NCBI GenBank assembly: GCA_958441075.1
Contig: CAUCBQ010000009.1
Span: forward strand, 1 to 29,688
Length of the DNA stretch: 29,688 nt
Origin: an uncultured Clostridiaceae bacterium
GTDB taxonomy: Bacteria; Bacillota; Clostridia; Lachnospirales; Lachnospiraceae
Direction: 5' to 3'
A program made the translations under genes and the position numbers. Shown one piece after another: positions 23,875-29,688 of the stretch (positions within the stretch are counted from its first letter, which is position 1; every line of letters begins with the position of its first letter). Under the pieces are notes generated by a model that searched no databases, was not told the origin of the DNA, and saw only the letters and a program-made list of their open reading frames with translations.

Positions 23875-23978
23875 TTTCCCACCCTCCATTTTCCGCAGCT
23901 TCCTGAAATTCTGTACAAATTTCTCCTGGATGAACATCTGCATCTGCCGGAAATCTGCACCGTCAGGTGCACCCGGAC

Positions 23979-24013
23979 AAAAAGGGCCGCTTCCCTCCGG
24001 GAAACAGCCCTTT
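23979..24013 (-). terminator. Rho-independent terminator after prs
   Basis: On the minus strand AAGGGC...TTTCCC pairs with GGGAA...GCCCTT, followed by TTT. It separates prs from the acyltransferase gene. Confidence 0.85.
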
Positions 24014-24032
24014 GAACATTACTGCCTTAAAA

Positions 24033-25202
24033 TCAGCTTCTGTACTGCTCCAGCAGACGGTTAATTCTGCTGGTAGGTGTAAGGAGCTCGCTTAAGGAAG
24101 CATCATGGTTCAGATTGTCGATGATAAGGGCAATATACTTGCTCATATCTACATTAATATAGTAAGGACGCTGTAAAAGATCCGGTGTCTGATATACCAG
24201 ATTGGTTGTCAGAATCCGGTCAATGAAGCCCTTTTCATAGTATTCGTCAAATTTGGCAAGACCGTTCGTAAACAGGCCAAAGGTAGAGCAGATAAATACC
24301 TTTCTGGCTTTTCTGCGCTTTAACTCCTTGGCTACATCCTGCATACTTTCGCCGGAGGAAATCATATCGTCAATGATCAGTACATCCTTTCCTTCCACGC
24401 TGGAGCCTAAAAATTCATGAGCCACAATAGGATTTCTTCCGTTTACAATCCTTGTATAGTCGCGGCGCTTATAGAACATGCCCATATCCAGTCCCAGCAT
24501 ATTTGCAAAGTAAATAGCGCGGCCTGTACCGCCTTCATCCGGGCTTATTACCATCATATGATCGCTGTCAATCTTCAGATCCGGCTCATTTTTAAGAAGA
24601 TGCTTTAAGAACTGGTAGATTGGCTGTACCGTCTCAAATCCCTTTAAATGAATTGCATTCTGGACTCTTGGATCATGGGCATCAAAGGTAATAATATTTT
24701 CCACGCCCATATTTACAAGCTCCTTCAGCCCCAGCGCACAGTCTAAAGACTCACGGCCGGAACGCTTATGCTGACGGCTCTCATAGAGGAAGGGCATGAT
24801 CACATTGATCCTGCGGGCCTTTCCTGCTGCTGCTGCGATAATACGCTTTAAATCCTGAAAATGGTCGTCCGGAGACATATGGTTTGTCATTCCGAAAAGG
24901 GAATAGGTCAGGCTGTAATTACATACATCCACCATGATATAAAGGTCATCGCCTCTTACAGATTCTTCAATAATACCCTTTCCTTCGCCAGAGCCAAAAC
25001 GCGGGGTAGCTGTGTTAATAATATAAGAATCTCTCTGATAGCCAGTGAAAGCGATGGTAGATTTATGCTCGCTTTCCCTCTCTCTTCTCCAGTCTGCCAG
25101 ATACCTGTCCACCTTATTTCCAAGCTCGGTACAGCTCTTTAAGGGAATCAGCCCAAGAGGGCCTACCGGAATAGTCTCAATGACTTTCTCTTCATATAAC
25201 AT
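24033..25202 (-). CDS. prs: Ribose-phosphate pyrophosphokinase (divergent long form)
   Basis: Makes PRPP from ribose-5-phosphate and ATP for nucleotide, His and Trp synthesis. The PRPP-binding motif is clear: DVLIIDDMISSGESM (about residues 273-287). Other Prs landmarks are present in altered form: MPFLYESRQHKR (136-147) for the ATP-binding Arg-Gln loop, FDAHD (173-177) for the metal-binding D-x-H, and SPDEGG (220-225). At 389 residues it is about 70 longer than the common class I enzyme (about 315), with an extended N-terminal half. The ATG at 25202 has AGGAGG 11 bp upstream. It has its own promoter in the gap after the loader gene. Confidence 0.9.
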   Translation of the reverse strand: MLYEEKVIETIPVGPLGLIPLKSCTELGNKVDRYLADWRRERESEHKSTIAFTGYQRDSYIINTATPRFGSGEGKGIIEESVRGDDLYIMVDVCNYSLTYSLFGMTNHMSPDDHFQDLKRIIAAAAGKARRINVIMPFLYESRQHKRSGRESLDCALGLKELVNMGVENIITFDAHDPRVQNAIHLKGFETVQPIYQFLKHLLKNEPDLKIDSDHMMVISPDEGGTGRAIYFANMLGLDMGMFYKRRDYTRIVNGRNPIVAHEFLGSSVEGKDVLIIDDMISSGESMQDVAKELKRRKARKVFICSTFGLFTNGLAKFDEYYEKGFIDRILTTNLVYQTPDLLQRPYYINVDMSKYIALIIDNLNHDASLSELLTPTSRINRLLEQYRS

Positions 25203-25262
25203 ATTCTCTTTATCCTCCTGTTTGTGCCGCGCGCCAAAACGCACCTGCCGTTCATTATTATC

Positions 25263-25292
25263 TTTATACCATCTTTGTATGCATTTCGTCAA
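25263..25292 (-). promoter_or_regulatory. Sigma-A promoter of prs
   Basis: On the minus strand, -35 TTGACG (25287-25292), an 18-bp spacer and -10 TATAAA (25263-25268) with TGG before it (extended -10). It starts directly after the upstream gene's stop. Confidence 0.7.
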
Positions 25293-25293
25293 G

Positions 25294-26274
25294 CTATCCC
25301 CTCTTTAAAAGCCGGATATCCCTGCCATAAAGGGGTATGATCCGGTAACGCATAATCCTTGAGGTCACCCGGTCTGTATAGGAATCCCTCAGCTGCTTTA
25401 AGGACAGATTCGTGGAAATAATTGTGGAACGGCTCATGTTCATCCGTTCATTTATACAGTAAAAAAGCTGGGATGAAGTAAAGCTGTTATTCAGTTCCGT
25501 TCCCAGATCATCAATGATCAGCAGATCACAGTCCAGTATATAACGGTAGGTATCCCTCATATCCTCCGGCGTATCATAGTCAAATTTATTTCTGGAAAAC
25601 ACCTCAAACAGATCGCCTGCTGACAGATAGATCACCGAATGGCCTGAATCAATCAATTCCTTTGCAATACAGTTCGTGAGAAAGGTTTTTCCCACTCCTG
25701 TACTTCCTGTAAACAGCAGGTTGTCCTTTTTTCTGTCAAACTCCGCCGCAAATTCCCTGCAGCCCGCTACAACCCTGCGCATATAATCTGCATTGGTGAG
25801 CCCCAGCTCCGGAATAACCTCCTGACCGTCATAATAATCATAGGAAAGGCTGGAAAAATTTTCCTGATCCAGCACATGGTCCAGATTGGACTGGGCGTAG
25901 AGCAGCTTCATCTGGGCTCTGAGAAAGCAGTGGCACTTGCGGCCCTGACGCCAGCCTGTATCCTTACAGTCCGGGCACCTGTAATGAAGCTCCAGATAAT
26001 CCTCCGGATAGCCTTTTGCCCGTATCAGAAGGGCTTTCTGTTCCCTGAGATCTGCCAGCTCCTCCCTCAGCTCATCCAGCGCTCCCGTATCGCCGGCCAG
26101 CAGCCGCTTTGCCCCGGCCACGGAACGGCTGGCAATCTCTGCCTCCAGCTCCTTTATTGCCGGAATCACCCGGCATATTTCATTTCTGCGTGCTTCCAGC
26201 TGGTGCTGGTTTTCAAGCTGCTGCCTGCCATATTCCCGCATGATTGCGTCGTACTGGGAATTACTCAGTGCCAT
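25294..26274 (-). CDS. DnaC/DnaI-like helicase-loader ATPase
   Basis: Likely loads the replicative helicase at origins and restarted forks. 326 residues. The N-terminal half is helical and charged. A zinc-binding cluster follows with C100, C103, C114 and C116 (CPDC...KCHC). The C-terminal AAA+ domain has Walker A GSTGVGKT (190-197), Walker B LLIIDD (251-256), and sensor and arginine-finger regions STIISTNLS and RVTSRIMR. The zinc domain plus AAA+ layout is that of DnaI rather than of IstB transposition helpers, and there is no transposase nearby. AAGGAG precedes the ATG. Lies 45 bp after the DnaD-type gene, in one operon. Confidence 0.88.
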   Translation of the reverse strand: MALSNSQYDAIMREYGRQQLENQHQLEARRNEICRVIPAIKELEAEIASRSVAGAKRLLAGDTGALDELREELADLREQKALLIRAKGYPEDYLELHYRCPDCKDTGWRQGRKCHCFLRAQMKLLYAQSNLDHVLDQENFSSLSYDYYDGQEVIPELGLTNADYMRRVVAGCREFAAEFDRKKDNLLFTGSTGVGKTFLTNCIAKELIDSGHSVIYLSAGDLFEVFSRNKFDYDTPEDMRDTYRYILDCDLLIIDDLGTELNNSFTSSQLFYCINERMNMSRSTIISTNLSLKQLRDSYTDRVTSRIMRYRIIPLYGRDIRLLKRG

Positions 26275-26319
26275 TTTCCGTTCTCCTTCCAGTCTGTAAC
26301 GCCCTCTTGGGGCTGTTCC

Positions 26320-27390
26320 TTATGTACGGGGTCTTCCTCCTCCCACCCATTCCTTTACCTGTTTTAACATCAGGGCGTCGTAATCCGTATCCCTCTGTTT
26401 AAAATTGTGGAACTGGTTTTGAGAGTTCTTTTTTCCTCCCCCATCCTTTGAAGCGCTGTTATAGCGCTGAAGCCGCTTTTCCTTATCTCCGCCATTTTCC
26501 TGCACCAGAACCTGACGTCTGGCGTCCAGAGCGCGGATATCCTCCATTTTCTTTACCCCGGCTTTCTTCCAATCCCTTAAAATGCGGTCCGCATACTGAA
26601 AGCTTGGGCTGTGGATAGCAGTAATCGTCCGGCTGCATGCTTCTAAAACGATCTCCCTGGCAAACCCGTATTCCTTAAACCATTTATCAATCAGCGCCTG
26701 CTCCGGAGGCGCTGCCTTACGGTTATTTATACCAAAGGCCCGCATAACTGCAAAGGAATCCTTTGAATAGGCCGCCCCCAGTTCTCTTGCCTCCTGAGCT
26801 GTCTTAATCCCTTTTTCATGCCAGCTTACAGCTACCGTTTCCAGATACCTGACTGAGCTGTGACCATTTTGAGCACAATATTCCACAAGATATTCCAACA
26901 GCTCGCTGCTCATGCCAAGGCCCTCGTAGAGCCATGCAAATACCTGACAGTCTCTTGGTGTAAAAACTTTATTCAAATATTTCTGCGCAATATAAAGAAG
27001 CTGCGAAAACTCCTCATCCCCGCAGAGCCGGTTCACCTGAGCCGCTGAATACACCGGGGCGCGGTCTGCACTGGCAGCCATTTCCTCCCTTGCTTCTGTA
27101 TGGGAGACAGGCGGCTCTGTGGACTGAGGAATTTCCTGCTGCCCTGCCTTCTCTTCCCCGGAAAGGATTCCCAGCTTTTCCCAATAACTGACCGCACGGC
27201 GTACATCCGATTCTGTATGATTTAAGGCGTCCGCTATGGCCTCCACTGTAAGCTCTTCTCCCTGATGACGCAGTATATAGAGATATACCTTTACATATTC
27301 CCCATTTGCGCCGGCCATATATTCATCAATAAACGTATCTGCCACCATGGTAGCACCTATGCTCCAGCGGTCCTTCCAGTTTACGCCCAT
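26320..27390 (-). CDS. DnaD domain protein (primosome component)
   Basis: Helicase-loading and replication-restart protein of the DnaD/DnaB family. 356 residues. The N-terminal winged-helix part (about 1-80) has TFIDEYMAGANGEYVKVYLYILRH and ALNHTESDVRRAVSYWEKLGIL. A polar linker follows, with a second helical block at about 115-190. The C-terminal DnaD domain (about 210-290) has ALIDKWFKEYGFAREIVLEAC and the conserved SFQYADRILRDWKKAGVK. It precedes the DnaI-like loader, the usual clostridial pairing. AAGGAG lies 9 bp before the ATG. The upstream gap carries DnaA boxes and an extended -10 promoter. Confidence 0.9.
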   Translation of the reverse strand: MGVNWKDRWSIGATMVADTFIDEYMAGANGEYVKVYLYILRHQGEELTVEAIADALNHTESDVRRAVSYWEKLGILSGEEKAGQQEIPQSTEPPVSHTEAREEMAASADRAPVYSAAQVNRLCGDEEFSQLLYIAQKYLNKVFTPRDCQVFAWLYEGLGMSSELLEYLVEYCAQNGHSSVRYLETVAVSWHEKGIKTAQEARELGAAYSKDSFAVMRAFGINNRKAAPPEQALIDKWFKEYGFAREIVLEACSRTITAIHSPSFQYADRILRDWKKAGVKKMEDIRALDARRQVLVQENGGDKEKRLQRYNSASKDGGGKKNSQNQFHNFKQRDTDYDALMLKQVKEWVGGGRPRT

Positions 27391-27448
27391 CTCTTACCAC
27401 TCCTTGCTGCATTTTCCCCGGTTCTGATCCGTAAAGATATTTGCGGAC

Positions 27449-27457
27449 AGTATACCA
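27449..27457 (-). promoter_or_regulatory. Extended -10 promoter of the primosome operon
   Basis: TGGTATACT on the minus strand is an extended -10 about 60 bp before the start codon. The -35 at 17 bp (TTTTCT) is poor, which suits a promoter that depends on an activator or is tuned by nearby DnaA boxes. Confidence 0.55.
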
Positions 27458-27503
27458 TATCCACCGTTAAAAGAAAATAGTGCCTTCTTTCCACCGCTTT
27501 TTC

Positions 27504-27530
27504 TGTGGATAATGTGGATATTGTGGAAAA
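27504..27530 (-). promoter_or_regulatory. Three abutting DnaA boxes
   Basis: Three 9-mers run head to tail without gaps: TGTGGATAA (27504-27512), TGTGGATAT (27513-27521) and TGTGGAAAA (27522-27530). The first is a perfect DnaA box (TTATCCACA on the minus strand). The others differ by one or two bases. They begin about 50 bp upstream of the operon's -10. Confidence 0.75.
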
Positions 27531-27599
27531 ACCATTCTACGCCCGGCGTCATTTTCCTACAAACCCTCAATTTTCCGTATAAAACCGTAGTTTTCCAAA

Positions 27600-27627
27600 T
27601 TGTATGACATTATTTTATGTCAAACAA
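27600..27627. repeat. Inverted repeat between the DnaA-box groups
   Basis: TTGTATGACAT and ATGTCAAACAA pair over 10 of 11 positions around a 6-nt AT loop. It could be a weak terminator for murC (no T-run follows) or a protein-binding site. Confidence 0.4.
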
Positions 27628-27628
27628 T

Positions 27629-27685
27629 CCATCCACAGCGTTTGAGCATATCTCGTGTTGAAAACTGTGTGGATATTGTGGATAA
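27629..27685 (-). promoter_or_regulatory. Second DnaA-box group next to the murC stop
   Basis: TGTGGATAT (27668-27676) and a perfect TGTGGATAA (27677-27685) abut each other and touch the murC stop codon. A weaker box in the opposite orientation, CCATCCACA, lies at 27629-27637. Confidence 0.7.
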
Positions 27686-29071
27686 CTATAATCCAAGGAG
27701 CTTTTCTCCCACTTTTACAATATCTCCGGCCCCCATAGTTATCAACAGGTCCCCGTGTATACAATGTTCCAAAATATACGTTTCAATCTCATCAAATGAG
27801 GGAATATAACGAACGCTTGTGCCCATTTTTTCCAGACGGTCCGCAATATCTCTGGAGCTGACTCCCAGAGTATCTGTCTCTCTGGCTGCAAAGATATCTG
27901 CCAGTATTACCTCATCCGCACCGGACAGGGCCTGGGCAAATTCATCCAGAAATGCCTTTGTACGGGTATAGGTATGGGGCTGAAATACTACCCAGAGACG
28001 CTTATGGGGATAATTTCTGGCAGCTGCCAGAGTGGCCTTAATCTCCTGGGGATGATGGGCATAGTCGTCAATTACGGTTACTCCGCCGATCTCACCCTTT
28101 TTCTCAAACCTCCGGTCAGTACCCGTAAATTTTTTAAGGCCTGCGATCACCCCGTCAAAACCAACTCCCAGCTCCATAGCAACGGCAATGGCAGACAGAG
28201 AATTATATACATTATGCTCTCCCGTCACTCCCAGAGAAATCCTGTTCACCACTTCTCCCTGTACAACCAGATCATAGGACGGTCTGCCAAGCTGGTCATA
28301 TGTAATATTCTGAGCCCCATAATCACTGGATGGCGCCTTTCCAAAGGTAATTACACGGCAGTTCAGCCCCCGGGTGATTTCCTCTATGCGTTCAATTTCG
28401 CTGTTGATCACCAGAAGTCCCCCTGCGGGAAGCTTTTCGGCAAACAAACGGAAGGAACGGCGGATATCCTCAAGATCCTTAAAGAAATCCAGATGATCCT
28501 CCTCAATATTTAAAATCACCTCGATGGTGGGATAAAAGGACAAAAAACTGTTGGTATACTCACAGGCTTCCGTAACAAAGAGCTCCGGTCCGCCTACCCG
28601 TATATTTCCGCCGATATCCTTCAGGATACCGCCTACGGAAATAGTGGGGTCTGTGCCGCCGGCTAACAGGATATCTGTAATCATAGATGTAGTGGTGGTT
28701 TTTCCATGGGTACCGGCTACGGCTATGGACTGCTTGTAATTGCGCATCAGTTCCCCTAAAAGCTCTGCTCTTGTAAGCTCCGGAAGTCCTCTTAAGCGCA
28801 CTGCCATAAGTTCCGGGTTGTCATCGTGGATTGCTGCTGTATAAACGACAGCCCTGATTCCCGGCTCCTGTTCAATATTGGCGGCCCGCTGACCGTAGTA
28901 GATCCTTGCTCCCTTACCTGCCAGATGACGGGTAAGATCTGTTTCATGGGCGTCGGAGCCGGATACTGTAAAGCCTGCGTCCAGCAGAATCTCTGCCAGG
29001 CCGCTCATGCTGATACCTCCGATTCCGATAAAATGAATGTGTTCCGGTTTACTGAAGTCTATCTGATACAT
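27686..29071 (-). CDS. murC: UDP-N-acetylmuramate--L-alanine ligase
   Basis: Cytoplasmic ATP-dependent ligase that adds L-Ala to UDP-MurNAc in peptidoglycan precursor synthesis. 461 residues, normal for MurC. It has the Rossmann N-terminus HFIGIGGISMSGLAE (about 13-27), the ATP loop AGTHGKTTTTSM (119-130), the EACEYTNSFLSFYP block, NIEEDHLDFF, and the C-terminal VIDDYAHHPQEI and VFQPHTYTRTKAF. GGAAAGGA precedes the ATG. An extended -10 promoter lies at 29124-29132. The stop codon touches a DnaA box. Confidence 0.97.
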   Translation of the reverse strand: MYQIDFSKPEHIHFIGIGGISMSGLAEILLDAGFTVSGSDAHETDLTRHLAGKGARIYYGQRAANIEQEPGIRAVVYTAAIHDDNPELMAVRLRGLPELTRAELLGELMRNYKQSIAVAGTHGKTTTTSMITDILLAGGTDPTISVGGILKDIGGNIRVGGPELFVTEACEYTNSFLSFYPTIEVILNIEEDHLDFFKDLEDIRRSFRLFAEKLPAGGLLVINSEIERIEEITRGLNCRVITFGKAPSSDYGAQNITYDQLGRPSYDLVVQGEVVNRISLGVTGEHNVYNSLSAIAVAMELGVGFDGVIAGLKKFTGTDRRFEKKGEIGGVTVIDDYAHHPQEIKATLAAARNYPHKRLWVVFQPHTYTRTKAFLDEFAQALSGADEVILADIFAARETDTLGVSSRDIADRLEKMGTSVRYIPSFDEIETYILEHCIHGDLLITMGAGDIVKVGEKLLGL

Positions 29072-29123
29072 ATATTATTTCCTTTCCCTGTTATATGGTA
29101 TGTATTCGTCTGTATTCCCTATG

Positions 29124-29132
29124 ATTATATCA
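29124..29132 (-). promoter_or_regulatory. Extended -10 promoter of murC
   Basis: TGATATAAT on the minus strand gives a perfect TATAAT with the TGn extension, about 50 bp before the ATG. The -35 is weak. Confidence 0.6.
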
Positions 29133-29158
29133 AAATCCAGTGGAAATTCCATATGAAA

Positions 29159-29688
29159 TTATGAAAGGCCCCGGTACATCCTATAGCCCTTCTTACTGTC
29201 ACGCTTTACTTCATAAAGCATCTGATCTGCCTTTCCCGCCAGTTCTTTAAAACTCATACCGTGCTCAGGCGCAGCCGCAAGCCCAAAGGACGCAGATACA
29301 GACACCCTCTGCCCGTCTTTTTCATATATTTTGCTGCATTCCTCCACCAGCTCCTTAAACAGATGCTCTACCCGGTCAAAGCCGGTGGTATTTAAAAGAA
29401 GGACTGCAAATTCGTCGCCTCCCAGCCTTGCAGTAATATCATCATGGCGGAATTTTCGCGCCAGTATCTCTGCCATTTCCATAAGCACCTGATCTCCGTA
29501 TGGATGCCCGAAGGTATCGTTTATCTGTTTAAAATTATCCAGATCCATTACCGCAAGTATATGAATTCCCCTGTGCGAATCCGGCGAAGTTAAAAAAGCA
29601 TCCATCTTTTCGCGGCCTGCAGACGCATTGTAAAGCCCTGTAAGGCCGTCTCTCTCAGCCCGCTCCAAAAGCTTTCTCTTTTCTTCCT
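29159..29688 (-). CDS. GGDEF-domain diguanylate cyclase, 3' part
   Basis: The C-terminal 175 residues of a larger protein whose start lies beyond the window. The open frame continues to the last base, reading ...EEKRKLLERAERDGLTGLYN at the domain entry. The catalytic motif is an intact GGDEF (in ARLGGDEFAVLL). An RxxD inhibitory site (RHDD) lies five residues before it, as in feedback-inhibited cyclases. Metal- and substrate-binding MDLDNFKQINDTFGHPYGD is also present. It therefore probably makes cyclic di-GMP. The sensory N-terminus is not visible. Confidence 0.92.
   Translation of the reverse strand, partial: EEKRKLLERAERDGLTGLYNASAGREKMDAFLTSPDSHRGIHILAVMDLDNFKQINDTFGHPYGDQVLMEMAEILARKFRHDDITARLGGDEFAVLLLNTTGFDRVEHLFKELVEECSKIYEKDGQRVSVSASFGLAAAPEHGMSFKELAGKADQMLYEVKRDSKKGYRMYRGLS

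Noticed and set aside
25294..26274. IstB-type transposition helper
   Set aside because: No transposase or inverted ends nearby; the zinc domain and the DnaD-type neighbour fit a replicative helicase loader.
1..29688. CRISPR array, tRNA, rRNA, prophage or defence island
   Set aside because: No regularly spaced repeats, RNA gene signatures or phage or defence genes seen on either strand.

Overview
This window is a stretch of core chromosome from a Firmicute, most likely a Lachnospiraceae (Clostridium cluster XIVa) member. The evidence is a class III fructose-1,6-bisphosphatase, a DnaD/DnaI-type primosome, RNase Y, consensus sigma-A promoters with AGGAGG ribosome binding sites, a GAAC-N4-GTTC LexA box ahead of recA, a secreted protein with choline-binding-type repeats, and moderate GC. 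I see no rRNA, tRNA, CRISPR array, prophage or insertion sequence. Nearly all genes are on the minus strand; only an MBL-fold hydrolase and an M23 peptidase are on the plus strand.

Layout. 1-97: 5' end of a secreted protein with a TTG start. 234-2699: fbp followed by a small HAAS/DUF1700 membrane protein. 2839-3642 (+): MBL-fold hydrolase, then a bidirectional terminator shared with an iron-dependent alcohol dehydrogenase (3724-4908). 5110-6273 (+): membrane-anchored M23 peptidase, whose 3' end overlaps a DUF1015 gene by 20 bp. 6254-9895: serine block serC-serA followed by DUF1015. 10161-14689: branched-chain amino acid operon leuB-ilvD-ilvB. 14895-17652: M28 peptidase and GNAT acetyltransferase, coupled stop to start. 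17771-18766: secreted Fn3-like protein with cell-wall-binding repeats. 18945-22355: recA-recX-rny. 22481-22773: a gene-free gap holding a short hairpin insertion. 22774-25202: acyltransferase-3 membrane protein and a divergent PRPP synthetase. 25294-27390: primosome pair (DnaD-like protein, then DnaC/DnaI-like loader). 27391-27685: gap with DnaA-box clusters. 27686-29071: murC. 29159-29688: 3' part of a GGDEF protein.

How the genes work together. Most form ordinary biosynthetic and housekeeping modules: gluconeogenesis, serine and branched-chain amino acid synthesis, PRPP supply, peptidoglycan precursor synthesis, replication initiation and DNA repair. Regulation is readable in several places: LexA at recA, DnaA boxes beside the primosome operon, CodY-like boxes at serC, and a sigma-E-like promoter before the M23 peptidase.

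I did not find a clearly new multi-gene system. The most notable items are a 79-bp MITE-like element with perfect terminal inverted repeats and an apparent 8-bp target duplication, two runs of abutting DnaA boxes next to the helicase-loading genes, and the DUF1015 gene next to the serine genes.
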